Assembly (NCBI GenBank): GCA_036937835.1 | Contig: CM072876.1 | Span: forward strand, 13,408,501-13,472,500 | Reading direction: 5' to 3' | Length of the DNA stretch: 64,000 nucleotides | DNA from: Pampus argenteus | Taxonomy: Eukaryota; Chordata; Actinopteri; Scombriformes; Stromateidae | Shown here: piece by piece, positions 39,315 to 50,088 of the stretch | Numbering within the stretch: position 1 is the stretch's first letter | How the letters are laid out: every line of letters begins with the position of its first letter | Translations under genes and position numbers: made by a program | Notes under the pieces: generated by a model | Database searches by the model: none | What the model saw: the letters and a program-made list of their open reading frames with translations, nothing else | What the model was told of the DNA's origin: nothing

Positions 39315-40871
39315 GCAGTAAAATAAAATTTAAAAAAACCCCACTAAAACCAGGTCAAAACAAACTTAGGATATATGCAGGTGTTTTTTTGTTTTTTTTT
39401 TGTTTTTTTTTTATGGGAGTAAACTCATTCAAAATAGGCGATTGACTCCCTTTTAATTGCCAATAAACTAACTTGTCTTTCTATTATTTTTTTTCTGACT
39501 TCTGCGTCACCTTTGACACAGTCTGCTTGGATGCTAGCAGCTAGTTAGCACGTCTAGCATCATTAGCTGAGCTCTGCTGTGCTGTATGTAGCCTATATAT
39601 TGTGTAAAAATAAAAGGTGTTTTTTACGGTGCTTCTGGAAAAATCGGCGTGTCCACCTACGACTGCCACCGAGTCATTTGACCGGGGAATCAATGCCAGT
39701 TGTTGACAAAAGCCAGATGTTGAGTGGGTTTTTCTGGAAACGCAGCCGTCTGTCAACTCTGCACATGCATCATTCTGCACAGTGAAGCTCAAACATCAAG
39801 TGAAGTATCAATAACCCTAACACATTTTTGAGTGGAGGGGACTTTAACGTTGCTCGTTACTTATTTAGTGGTGAATTTTTTTTATGTTATTGAGAAACAC
39901 TTCAGACTTGAAGCCAGGTATCCAGCAGCTTCAAGGACAAGCCTCCCTCCTGAGGGCCGCAGGTCTGGGAGCTAATTTACTAGAAGGATCAGAAGCTACC
40001 GTGACTTCTGAGTGAATAAAAACGCTATAATAAAATCTGTAAGAAAGCCTCACAGGAAGCAAATTGTTTAAGCACTACCGTGAAAAACAAAACTTCTTTT
40101 GTTGGTCTTTGGTAAACTGTAACTGGAAGTACATCATTGCTGCTGTAAATACCTTTCAGGTTTACCTCTTTTTTTCTCTCTTTTTTTAATAACTGCAAGT
40201 GCAAAGCTGACGGATTCTGTGCTTGATTCATTCTTTGACATTAACCTCAGGAACATGATGAATGGATGAGGATTTACATACTCCCTACTGTAACAGAAGG
40301 TCCCTGAATCCCCTCGAGATTTAGATAAGAGGAAAATGTCAAATCTGGCAGAAGAATCCATACATCATCTGTATGTATGAGGAATGTGCTGTTGTTCAAA
40401 ACAAGTGCATCGTCTCCGCTGGACTTCAATCGCAGACAGTGACGCAGACTGACAGGTATTGTGTCAATCAACAGACAGCCTTAGGGACAGCTCGCATCTC
40501 GAATGACGGAAAACAACACAAAGCTCCGTCTCCCAAGAACACAACACCTCTACTTTCTCCGTCTCTCTGCTTGAGTGCTTGATAAGAGAGCTGAGAGCTG
40601 CACAGAGACGTGAAGGCGTGTGTGTGTGTGTGTGTGTGGGGGGGGTCTGGCAGAGTGTGTGGGATGCATACGTGAGAAAGAAACAAGTAAACAGAGGTGT
40701 TTCCTTCTCGTCTTCCGGTCACATGGCAGCAGTGATGAAATGGAGATGCAACCACGTTATAATGAGAGCTGAACGTCTTCTTGTTTGCAGAAACGAGTTT
40801 TAATGAGATAGATGAAGTAATTGTGTATCCTTTAAACTCCAACTGAAATGTCCCAATCTTCTGAAACTCTG

Positions 40872-40893
40872 TGCTGCTGCTGCTGCTGCTGCT
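40872..40893. repeat. (CTG)n trinucleotide run
   Basis: About seven TGC/CTG units in non-coding sequence. It is not part of a supported gene. Confidence 0.9.
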
Positions 40894-43637
40894 AATTATT
40901 CTCTTGTTTTGTTTGTGGAAAAGTTTCATCTTAAACTATCTTCAATTGTTTCTTTTGGTCTTTTCATTTGTGGACAATAAGAAAAACAGAATATCACCAC
41001 ATACATCTTTCAAAATAAGAGATTTTTCCATCACCAGCACTTTTTGAATGAACATTTAGTTCTTTGCAAGCTGTCTCTTCCAGCTACATAATCACAGCAG
41101 GCTTCAGCTCTGCCTGATCACACTTTTATTTTTTTAATTCTTTAACTCTCTCTCTGGTCTGCTCTCCTCAGGTTATTCAGCACCTACGTTTTCCACCTGT
41201 ACCAAAGATGAGTAATCTGTGGGACTCCTCCGCATTACACCTCTCCTCTTCTGCACTGACGCTGCAGTGGCTGCTGCGCCGGCCTCAAACACGGCTGCAT
41301 GTAGACAGACTGAAACGAGTACAAAGTGAAACAAGGTTAATCAACAGCTGGAGAGGTGACGATCTGACACCTGTTTCTAATCCTCTAACCCGCTTTACAC
41401 GTTTTCTACACAAATTAGTCTGATAGCAGTGATGCAATAGAATACAAAGAAGACACTATTTGCATTCCCTTATTAACTTCAGTATGAGCAAGAATATTAA
41501 ATATTCTTGTTCATACATGAAGAAGCCTTAAGAAGCATCAGTGCTGGGTGACATATATTTCAATATATGAACAACATGCTTTTTAAAGGGAATCCAGCAC
41601 TGAATTATGTTGACATCACAGCTCATCATTTTCTATCATCTCTTCAGTCAGTCAACAGCTTCCAGATGATACAGCTGGTTTCTGTTAAAATGCAATCAGG
41701 TGAATGATCCTGATAAGAGGAACAATGGGAGCCCGAGGCAGCCACAGTCCAAATCCCAGACCTCTACCCCTTTCTCCGTTCACTAGTTACACACTGCCAG
41801 ATACAATCAGACAGCAGCTCTGCAGGAGGACACTGTAGTAAATCCACTTCTCTCAGACTCAAGGTGAGCTGTCATAATTGTGTACGAGGGACAGAAAGGG
41901 AAACACGACACATTGGCTTGCTTGCTCTTAAAAAAAAAAAATTTCCTAACAAAAACACAAGGGCAGCACAAATCGATAACGGCATTTATTTATTTCAGAA
42001 ACTTTTAATACTGTGATCACTGCAAATGTCTTTTTCATACCTTTAACATTTTTACAAAGACAATGGATCCGGAATTTAAACAGTATTTGTGTTCTTTAAA
42101 ACGTACGGTCCTTCTGATATTGTGTGCTTTATCTCAAGTCAGAGCTGATCACTTTACTTTTTAGAGTTTTTGTTTTTCCCAAGCGGAGGAAACAGAGAAA
42201 AAAACAAAAACAGATCACTACACAGCAGGTTGAGCTGTGACTCTGCAGCTCGGTGAAACCTTCCCTCTCCTGATGCAATCACTGACCTCGCCAAGCATCC
42301 CTGCAATACAAACAACACCCAGCCCTGCTCCTGTCTGATCAGTGATGCCTGAGGAAAACAAATGTTGTCAGGTTTTTTTTATTTATTTATTTTTTTAATA
42401 AAGTTGAGCACCTTCCTTTTTTGTTTGTTTGTCAGGAGCTGCACTGGCAGGAAAACTACGGAGCAACAAGGTAAACAAGAATACACAGGAATGGATTCAT
42501 TCACCCTTCTTATCCCAAACCTGTAAACTCAACCATTTATATAAAACATTGTGCAAAGGTTCTTAAAAACAAAAAAGGTATTACAAAATGGAACATTTGA
42601 ACATTCACATTTCCTATATCCTTCTGAAAAAGCAACAACAACAATAACAACAACAAAAAAAACCCAAAAAACCCAACAACATTCGCACTACATTACCTGG
42701 ACCAGCGTGTGTGTGAGGATATCTCTTTGTATAAGGTTGACAACTGTATCTAACACCCAACTCGATGCACATGTTTTTAAAGAGCCCAGCAAAACATCTG
42801 CACTGCACAGTTTGTCATTTGGCCACTTAGCACTTCCCATATACAATAAAATACAAAACATTACCTATTATTATTATTCATCATTGAAGCTTCCACATAG
42901 ATCTGGACAGGAAACCCGGGTTTATGACAAACAATTTACAATTTATTTATGTACTCGGGGGAACATTTTCTACATGACTAAATATTTTGTGGGATTTCAC
43001 ATTATTGGATGAGTATGGAGGTGAAAATACAGACTGCTTTATACAACTGGCCAACGTATTGAACTGTTAAAACAACCAAATCGTCTCACCAAGCAAATAC
43101 TTCAGTTATCATCTGTCCACACAGGCCAACAAGTTCTTAAAACAGAACCGTGACATCTTCCTACAACTTTGTTTTTTCCACTCATTTCTCTGCAAAACTA
43201 CAGAGCTGAATGAATATGTCGGTTAAGAGTAAACGTCACATTTCTTTAGGCTCCTTTATACTCTCTTTACATTCAGACCAGGTGCCCTTGTGCTATAAGC
43301 AACAAGGTTTTTTAAATGCATCAGTTCAAGATGCAAGCTTACTTTTAAGAGATTTAAAAACTGGGATTTTTCTTTGATGGTGTAATAAAAAGAAGAAGAG
43401 AGGAAATTAAGGCTTACACCACTATTTGTGAAGGTTCAATGAGCATAGTGACCTGAATTAGCCTCGACACTCGGGTTGTAGTGTCAGCGTCACACACCTG
43501 GCAGAGGAAAGAGCTTTGTTATAAGCAGATTTGAGATTTGGGGAGGAAACTTATTATTATATTATATTTTCCAATACTGTCATATTACAAGAGCCAGCTG
43601 GTTTGAAAAACATACTGCATGTCACTGAATGTGAAGA

Positions 43638-43638
<1 letters not shown>

Positions 43639-43684
<46 letters not shown>
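43639..43684. repeat. (AC)n microsatellite
   Basis: An uninterrupted AC dinucleotide run of about 46 bases. Confidence 0.95.
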
Positions 43685-43686
<2 letters not shown>

Positions 43687-44032
43687 CTTTCTATATCTGG
43701 AGGCTGCTCAGCCTGTTTGTGTTCAGTGCAAATATTCATCTGAACAAGACAAAGACTGTTAGTAACACACAGAGGCCACATTCCCCGGACAAACATTTAT
43801 GAGACGGGGCATGCAATATGAAATGGATTTAAATAAATCACAGGTGTATGTGTGTGTGTAAGCAGGTGTGTTTATTTTTCAAGATGAAGAAGAAGGAGAG
43901 CTTTTCCCTTTCATCTGTTCCCCAGGTGCTGTTTCAAAGGCACATCCCTGCTCTGCCTGGGAGTAAAGGACCAAAATATAAGTGACTGCAGGCACAGCTG
44001 GATAGACTGGATGCACATTCACACACACTTGA

Positions 44033-44120
44033 CAACACACACTGACAATGGCAACACACACTGACAATGGCAACACACACTGACAATGGCAACACACACT
44101 GACAATGGCAACACACACTG
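44033..44120. repeat. 19-bp minisatellite, about 4.6 copies
   Basis: The tandem unit begins CAACACACACTG and ends ACAATGG. Four full identical copies (44033-44108) and a partial one are seen. It probably lies in or just past the sipa1l1 3' UTR. The identity of the copies implies recent expansion. Confidence 0.9.
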
Positions 44121-44262
44121 CCATCTACCTTTAGTCATAGGGTTTTTAATCTAACCATAGAAGTATTTTTTTTATTGAATTACTTCAGGAACTTGTCATA
44201 AGATCCTTGTGTTTTCAACAAAGACTGAACCTGAGGAAAACTACAGATGTCAGACATTAAAC

Positions 44263-44355
44263 ACACGTACACACACACACGTGTACACACACACACGTGT
44301 ACACACACACACACGTGTACACACACACACACGTGTACACACACACACACACACA
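44263..44355. repeat. Compound CA repeat with four regularly spaced CACGTG E-boxes
   Basis: A (AC)n tract broken by ACACGTGTAC units. CACGTG cores fall at 44278, 44294, 44312 and 44330, a spacing of 16-18 bases. Each core lies in a self-complementary ACACGTGT/GTGTAC context. It arose as a microsatellite, but it doubles as an array of USF/MYC/CLOCK-type sites. Confidence 0.85.
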
Positions 44356-44570
44356 GTACATTCATACATACAAGTACACCTAAGGTCTGCTCCCTTTATA
44401 AAAAAAAAATCAGCCTTTGATTGTCTCTCAAAGCTGGCTTGTGATTTTTATTCGTCTTGTCCTGTCTTCATGTGGCCTTCCGGTCGATGTCTGAGTGATT
44501 GCTGAAGAGGCGTTGGAAAATACAGAGTGACTGGCGGCACATTTAATACTCATGACATTTCCACTGGTCA

Positions 44571-44586
44571 TCACTAGAGGGCACTG
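44571..44586 (+). promoter_or_regulatory. CTCF-like motif between the two genes
   Basis: TCACTAGAGGGCACTG resembles the CTCF core (CCACYAGRGGGCRC). It lies between the sipa1l1 3' end and the rgs6 promoter region, where an insulator would make sense. A single motif match is weak evidence. Confidence 0.3.
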
Positions 44587-45949
44587 AAAGCAACACGACA
44601 GCAGGCTTGGGCACCACAAAATACAACATAATACAGAATAAAAAGCATATAGTCAGGCTTTAGCCCGAATTAAGAAAGAAAGCCATTTAAATAATATAGC
44701 TAGAGACCTTTTGTCTTGAGGAACTAAACACTGATGTCAGTTGTACTGTACGAATAGAACAACTTATTTATTTGGAATTATAATACAAGGAAATAAATTA
44801 ACCTGGGGGGACAAAACTTTCCAACTTTTCCCTCCCAAAAAAAATGTCACTCATGTCAGATGTCACTTATCAGCTGGCTCTCTGTATTCCAGACAGTGGG
44901 ATGATGAGCAGAGTCCTCGCTTTCCTTTTTTTTTCCCTCACAGCAGGATGTTCACTTCCTGCTGTGAGTGGAGAATGATGGAGGCTTTAAAACATATTTT
45001 TCCCCACGTCAAACTTTCTCTCCTTTTTTTTTTTGCGTGAGGGAGACAGGAGTCCTGACTTCTTCCTATTGCTTTTAAGACACATACAATTGGGATGGAC
45101 CAAAGCACTCTGGATATCAGTTTTATGGCACCACCGCCGATGGCTTTTTAAATACACTCCTCTGTCGGGTGTTGGTTTGTGCTGTAGAGACAGGCAGGAT
45201 TGTTGCAATCCAGTTCTGAGTGTCACAGAGGACAATAAATGGAAGAAAGAAAAGAAAAAATACTGTACAAATCCAAGTTTCTCTCCTGTGCAGAGTCTCA
45301 ACCTGCCTCCATGTTGGTGGCTGAAAGATAAACAACCGCAACAAGCGCTCAGTGGTCAGAGGAATCTCACAGCAGCTTGAAGAGAAAATACAGATACTAA
45401 ACGTTGTCACTCTCCATTTGAAGGGAATGAAAACCCTTCCTGTGCCCGGTGATCTTGTATCTTACATTGAAAGTATTATTCTGCTCTTAATGGTGTGTAT
45501 GATTGCTAGCAGATTTGTTGCGTACCTGTCTGACTATGCTTGGCACTTTAAAAACTTTTTTTACGTTGTTGTTGTCATGTTCTCTGCTACCCTCTGCTGT
45601 GGCGGGTTTGATTTGGCACAAAAGACTAACCTTTCAGAGAAACTGGGCAACATTTGAGAGAGAGAGAGAGAAAAAAAAAAAAAGGAATTGAACGGAACCA
45701 TGAGGAAACTCAAAAGGTCAGATATCTACTGTAATCTGTCCTTAAAAGAGAAGCACCTCTACTAAGGAAACATGTCTGAAAAGATGGAGGAGATTATTTA
45801 TGTTATTATTTATGAGGAAGAGGAGGAGCTTTCCCTTTGTAATTTTGTGGAAAGATTTTGGCACAGCAAGATGAGAGAAAGATTAATTCAGCAACCTTCT
45901 CGTTGTCCCACAGGAGAGTAGAGGAGATATTCTAATAAACAACATCCAT

Positions 45950-45955
45950 TTTATT
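45950..45955 (-). terminator. First canonical poly(A) signal after sipa1l1 stop (AATAAA)
   Basis: AATAAA on the minus strand about 245 bases past the stop codon, followed by a T/G-containing stretch. More copies lie further downstream (around 44170, 44450, 44755 and 41985), so the 3' UTR may be much longer, as is usual for neuronal transcripts. Which signal is used cannot be judged here. Confidence 0.3.
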
Positions 45956-46197
45956 TGAGTCTCATCCTGAGTAAATTAACAGATGGTCTATGGAGACTGA
46001 GACAATAATACCCCCGGGATGTTTGAAACCAATGGAAGGTGGTTCGAGAGTTCAGCAGCAGCTGAAACTGAGTTTAAATCTCCACTTTTCTTGTCGGTGT
46101 AGGTCCTCCCCCGCAGCCTCTCCCTGCAGACTGTGTGTGCTGATGTATGTGTGCGTGCGTGCGGGTGGGTGTGTGATTTAAAATGTGCAGGTGAGAG

Positions 46198-46341
46198 TCA
46201 ATTCATGTCTATTGTGTTGAAGACCCACTCAGTGAACTTCTTGAGCTTTGCAGCAGAAGTGTGCGACTCTTCCTGCAGTCTCTGGTTATCCTCCCAGAGT
46301 CTCTTGATCTGAGTCTGAAGTCGCCCCTTCTCCTCACGTTC
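46198..46341 (-). CDS. sipa1l1: sipa1l1 last coding exon: coiled-coil end and stop codon
   Basis: A 144-base coding part after a GTCATAG|GAACG acceptor, in phase 0, with TGA at 46198-46200. It encodes EREEKGRLQTQIKRLWEDNQ, then RLQEESHTSAAKLKKFTEW and VFNTIDMN. The mammalian protein ends FTEWVFNTIDMS, so the C-terminus is nearly unchanged over vertebrate evolution. The coiled coil of exon 15 continues through LWEDNQRLQEES. The 3' UTR begins at 46197. Confidence 0.97.
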   Translation of the reverse strand, partial: EREEKGRLQTQIKRLWEDNQRLQEESHTSAAKLKKFTEWVFNTIDMN

Positions 46342-46465
46342 CTATGACAGACGGAGAAAGACTAGATAGAATTAAATCAGTTATTAAGCAATTTAATAAC
46401 TGTAATTAACGGGAACTATATGCATACTTGTGTATATATGTTTATACATGATGTATGTCTCTCAC

Positions 46466-46544
46466 CTTCTTCAGGTCCTCCTGGAGCATCTTAACCATGG
46501 CCTCTAGTTTAGTCACCTTCCTCTCCAGCCCTATGTGACCCTCG
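46466..46544 (-). CDS. sipa1l1: sipa1l1 coding exon 15 of window: first half of coiled coil
   Basis: A 79-base exon. The acceptor is TTCCACAG|CGAG and the donor AAGAAG|GTGAG, ending in phase 0. It encodes SEGHIGLERKVTKLEAMVKM, then LQEDLKK. The heptad-like spacing of Leu/Val/Met is a coiled coil and matches VDQLEGMLKMLREDLKK of the mammalian protein. It is likely a dimerisation segment together with exon 16. Confidence 0.94.
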
Positions 46545-46733
46545 CTGTGGAAACAAATACCCACAGACATTTAGCAGGCCTTGTTAATACACTCAGCCAA
46601 CAAAAAAGAAAACACCAACACATTGAATTAATCTATTCCGAGACTTTAACTAAGATTAACTGTGCGTCTTGTTTATTTCTTGTGTGTGAATCGATTTCTA
46701 TTTTTCAGGTATTAATAGGGTAAGGTGTGTTAC

Positions 46734-46845
46734 CTAGATGAGGGCCGTGACAGTGGCGCAGGCTGCAGCTCTATGTGGGGCTGCTGAGGACTGGAGGTAC
46801 CGCTGCTTCGGTGGTTTGAATCCCCAAACACATAACTTCTCTGGA
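46734..46845 (-). CDS. sipa1l1: sipa1l1 coding exon 14 of window
   Basis: A 112-base exon. The acceptor is CTTCCAG|TCCAG and the donor CATCTAG|GTAACA. It encodes VQRSYVFGDSNHRSSGTSSP, then QQPHIELQPAPLSRPSS. VQR-FF-D-NHR in mammalian SIPA1L1 fits the start. The second half has diverged and is Pro/Gln-rich. Both phases fit the neighbours, which is the main support. Confidence 0.87.
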
Positions 46846-47113
46846 CTGGAAGGACACATGAGTTAAATAGAAGTTAGTAAAACAGATAATAAATCAGGTG
46901 CAGTGAAATGCAGAAAAAAATTAATATTAAGCTTTAAAAAAAGTGTCTCTAGGCCTCTAGCAAAAATTACAGGTAAGCATATTCATAATGTAACATGCAT
47001 ATAACATGAGAAAAGTCTATATAATAACTGTAAGACTGGTACAGATAATTTCTTACCTTTACCTTTATTTGAGTCTAAACATACAGAATTACGTTAAGAG
47101 TATTTGGTCATAC
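46846..47113 (-). other. sipa1l1 intron (exons 13-14 of window)
   Basis: 268 bases with GT-AG ends. Nothing else is seen in it. Confidence 0.85.
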
Positions 47114-47284
47114 CGTAGTGTGTGTTTCTCTCGCTCTCAAATGTATTAGCCACATCCACCAGATGTGTCCAGTCAAGGGGACTGTCCCTGTCTGAAGATG
47201 GGAGAGGCATCAGCTCCTGAGGGAGGGGTCCACGGTGACGTTCCACCAAATCCACCAATGACGTGTCAGATGCAGAGAGGTCAC
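47114..47284 (-). CDS. sipa1l1: sipa1l1 coding exon 13 of window: SPAR_C region
   Basis: A 171-base exon. The acceptor is CTTGTAG|GTGACC and the donor CACTACG|GTATGA. It encodes DLSASDTSLVDLVERHRGPL, then LMPLPSSDRDSPLDWTHLVD and VANTFESERNTHYG. The order SASD-SL-D, LMPLP, LDW-LVD-A matches SIPA1L1. The last residues lead into the VQR start of the next exon. Confidence 0.94.
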
Positions 47285-47416
47285 CTACAAGAGTTTAGTG
47301 CTGCATGAAGTTCTTGAGGAAACTTTGTATGTATATTCTGTAAATAGTTTCTTACATCTAATTGCAGTTTCACCTCCATAACAAGATATCTACACCCTCC
47401 CTCCTCTTTTTCTTAC

Positions 47417-47651
47417 CATGGAGTTTAACGCCCAGTTTGTAGGAGGGCCGTCGGAGAGGTACGCCCCGGGTGGTGGGTGAGCGTGGAAGGGTGGAGCAGC
47501 TGAAGAGAACATCAGCGCCTAGTGCCGGTTCAGCTATTGAGTCGCTCAGGGGAGGGAGGCGCTGGCCACGGTAGATGCTCTCGTCCGACAGGGTACGATG
47601 AAGCGAGCGATGGCGGCTGGGGGGCTTGCCTGGTGGTGATTTGTGGCCGTG
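47417..47651 (-). CDS. sipa1l1: sipa1l1 coding exon 12 of window: SPAR_C region
   Basis: A 235-base exon. The acceptor is CCTGTGCAG|CACG and the donor CTCCATG|GTAAGAA. It encodes HGHKSPPGKPPSRHRS, then LHRTLSDESIYRGQRLPP, DVLFSCSTLP and VPLRRPSYKLGVKLHG. The LHRTLSDESIY and LPLRRPSY-LG strings are strong SIPA1L-family anchors. The LSDES acidic Ser cluster could be a casein-kinase-type site (inference). Confidence 0.95.
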
Positions 47652-48389
47652 CTGCACAGGGATGTTATACTGACATTTACTAATGCACAAATCTGATGTA
47701 ACACCTGTGTAAAGACCAGGTGCATCATTGCTTCTGTGTGAGCTCTACATCTAAGTTAAAGTTACTAAAAGCAGTTATTGTATATGAGACACATTTTATG
47801 AGAGAAAATGGAGCAGCGAGAGCTGACAACCTATTTGACAAAAAGATAACAATTATTGCCTGATTTTACCTTTTGTTTGTTTGTTTGATTTTAGCTTACA
47901 TAATTAACTCCAGTAAAGGAGTGCCTAGTCAGTTTTCAATTAAAATAGCTGTATTTCTCAAATTAATTTTCTATGTCTTTCTTATTGTCAACCAATCTCA
48001 TGTGCAGAGCCAAAACAGTAATCAATGGTGTGTCAATCAAGTATTGTGTGTTTGTATCCAAAGCATGACATATTGCATTCTTCCGTGCCCTAGACGCAGT
48101 GGTGTCTGTCGTACGAGGAAACTCTCTCCTGAGAGTTATAATCTTTTGGAGCCAACAGTAACCGCTGTCTCCATGGTGAAGGAACATGTCACCCAGTGCA
48201 GCGACACAGAGGAGTAAGATATACAAGACTGTAGGATGAGTTCATTGTTCAGCGGTCTTATCCTTTAAGCTGTTGTTATTTAACTTTACTCACCTGAAAA
48301 GCTGTTGTTAGCAGCAGTTAAATGTCTTAACTGGTAACTGTCTAATTCTTTTTTGTACGTATGATTTACAAACATGCCTGTAACAGTAC
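47652..48389 (-). other. sipa1l1 intron (exons 11-12 of window)
   Basis: 738 bases, AT-rich, with a (TTTG)n stretch near 47874. A plus-strand open frame (47873-48217) has no family resemblance and I treat it as chance. Confidence 0.8.
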
Positions 48390-48558
48390 CTTTTCCTTAT
48401 GTCTGCGTGGTGCTGGAGGGCTGTCCGGGGCACTGTGTCTCTTCACATCTTCTTCCATAGTGGATTTGGCATGAGGCTGAGGAGAGTGCATATCCCTAAG
48501 AGAGGGCCTGGCTGCCGGCGTGGGAACAACCTCTCCTCCACTCTCTCCTGGAGACTTC
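48390..48558 (-). CDS. sipa1l1: sipa1l1 coding exon 11 of window: start of SPAR_C region
   Basis: A 169-base exon. The acceptor is GTTTTAG|GAAG and the donor GAAAAG|GTACTG, ending in phase 0. It encodes KSPGESGGEVVPTPAARPSL, then RDMHSPQPHAKSTMEEDVKR and HSAPDSPPAPRRHKEK. KSTMEEDVKR corresponds to KSTIEEDLKK of mammalian SIPA1L1. The rest is Pro/Ser-rich and poorly conserved, so the assignment depends on splice phase plus that anchor. The polypyrimidine tract of the acceptor is weak. Confidence 0.86.
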
Positions 48559-48957
48559 CTAAAACAACATTAAACAACCACAGCCATTAGAGTTCAATAA
48601 AGATGCATATAGTATTGTTAATGTGTTGCCACTACATTGCAATAAATCATTGATAAATAACAAAAAACAAAAAGGAATTTGAATCCAATTTGTATTCAGT
48701 TACTGCATCATTGTTGGGCCTTTAGTGTAATATCTTCTTCAGCCACAAGATGGTAATCAAATAGTACACATATTATTACTACTGAAATACATCAAGTAGA
48801 GTGGGTGGACAAGTAATGCAATCACATACAAAAGGCCTGTTGTATAAACACTACCATATAAAGCTAAAAATGATAATGATCCACAGAAAGAAATGCTGAG
48901 ATAACACAGATGTTAACCACCACCTATTGTACATTCACAACTCAATATGCTCTAGTG
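48559..48957 (-). other. sipa1l1 intron sequence beside the hAT remnant
   Basis: Non-coding AT-rich sequence between exon 11 and the transposon remnant; no other feature is seen. Confidence 0.75.
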
Positions 48958-49700
48958 CAGGGGTGTCTAACATAAGGCCTGTGGCCCAGAACTGACTCAT
49001 CAAAGAGTCCAATCCAGCACACTGGATGACTTTGCAAAGATCGAAGATTGCAGAGAAGTAATTAATTCTAATTTTTCAATAAATACACTGCTATTCCCGA
49101 TTTGTCCACTGGGTGTCACACTGTCCCAATAAGAGTAGCAGGCCTTATGCTGAATATGTTTTAGTAGATCCTACGTGCTTACATACAGGGTACGTGACAA
49201 AACACTGACAAGCACCAGTAGAAAATGTATTTGTCAAAAAGGAGAAAAGTAGTGTCAGGTTTTTGAAAAATGGACCAGTTCCCGTTTCTTCCCAGGGGTA
49301 AAAAAGAAATCCAGTGTGCTTAGTGTGTTCATAGCACCTTTCAGTGCTCAAGGAATATAATATTCATCACTACTATCAGACTCATCTTGGCGAAAAATAC
49401 AAGAACTGGCTAGGATAACTAAGAGCAGAGGAAATAAACAAATTGTTTGGAGGTTTGAGTCGTAGCCAAGAGATCAGCGATGCAGCTGTGAAAGCTAGCT
49501 ACCTTATTACTAATGAAACAACATCCGCATCAGAACCATACTCTGAGGGTTAGTTTGTGAACATATGCATGATGAAAGCTGCAGAAATATTGTACCATGA
49601 CAAGCGACGTGTAGCTCTGTGGTGGTGCTGAGTCTCTGCCAAAAGCAAGGAGACAAGGGATAACTTAACCTTCTACCACTTTGCCGTGATGCCAGCATTA
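48958..49700 (+). pseudogene. Degraded hAT-type DNA transposon with BED-finger transposase remnant
   Basis: In the intron between sipa1l1 exons 10 and 11, CAGGGGTGTC at 48959 looks like a hAT terminal repeat, followed by ACATAAGGCC and a fish-hAT-like leader. From about 49311 on the plus strand a broken frame reads PVCLVCS-stop-HLSVLKEYN, HHYYQTHLGEKYKNWLG-stop, LRAEEINKLFGGLSRSQE, SDAAVKASYLITNE, then SEG-stop-FVNICMMKAAEIL. The CLVC and H...H spacing is a BED zinc finger, and the rest matches the GTF2IRD2/Charlie-type transposase family. Three in-frame stops and the lack of the DDE core show it is dead. The 3' terminal repeat was not found. It lies antisense to sipa1l1. Confidence 0.75.
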
Positions 49701-49896
49701 CTACACAGGAGTGGAAATTTATGGAAAATTAAAGGAATGACGAGTTATCAAGATATCCTGGTTCCCACATTTCCCATAATGCAACTTGAAAGCATCTTTT
49801 ATTGGACCCAGATTTTCACCCAGTTTTCACAGGCTGACTACTAGTAACTGTCCTATTGTTTTCTTACGTCTCCCCACCCCCACACCCTATTCTTAC

Positions 49897-50088
49897 TTGC
49901 GTGTGTCTCCAAAGTCAACAGAATTGATGGTGGAGCCGGGTTTCCTCCAGCCAATCAGGTACTTGGACTGTGCTCCCTGGCGGGGGTAGAAGCTCTTGGG
50001 CCCAGGGGACACTGAGGACTGAGATGAAGGGGAGGTGGCTGAAGAGGAGGACTCCTCTCTAGGGGAACTGTGGCCTGAGTGCCTGGCA
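49897..50088 (-). CDS. sipa1l1: sipa1l1 coding exon 10 of window
   Basis: A 192-base exon. The acceptor is CCTTCAG|TGCC and the donor ACACGCAA|GTAAGAA. It encodes ARHSGHSSPREESSSSA, then SPGPKSFYPRQGAQSKYLIG, then WRKPGSTINSVDFGDTR. The SFYPRQGA-SKYLIGW-KP-STINSV block is a hallmark of SIPA1L1 ahead of the SPAR_C region. The Ser-rich start is low complexity. The exon lies just upstream, in gene direction, of the intron carrying the hAT remnant. Confidence 0.95.

Larger units (their letters stand above)
37761..41423. other. Intergenic sequence upstream of rgs6
   Basis: No gene is seen. It holds (CA)n at 38054-38101, (TG)n at 39002-39052, T-rich runs at 39387-39412, a cluster of TGGGT/ACCCA palindromes (39087-39314), and (TG)n with a G-run at 40619-40646. 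Short open frames here are mostly translated microsatellite or AT-rich sequence. Confidence 0.6.
41424..46197 (-). other. sipa1l1 3' UTR and downstream flank
   Basis: No coding exon is seen in this 4.8 kb. In gene direction it starts with the 3' UTR; where that ends is unknown. It contains (GA)n-A at 45657-45682, an E-box/CA compound repeat (44263-44355), a 19-bp minisatellite (44033-44120), (AC)n at 43639-43684, and a CTCF-like motif (44571-44586). Open frames such as the one at 42551-43012 are AT-rich and have no family resemblance. A plus-strand frame at 41208-41423 (starting MSNLWDSSALHL) is higher in complexity, but I do not recognise it. Confidence 0.6.

Noticed and set aside
41208..41423. 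Plus-strand 71-residue frame after an acceptor-like CTCCTCAG
   Set aside because: Complex but not recognisable; no matching donor and no family similarity, so it is not called a gene.
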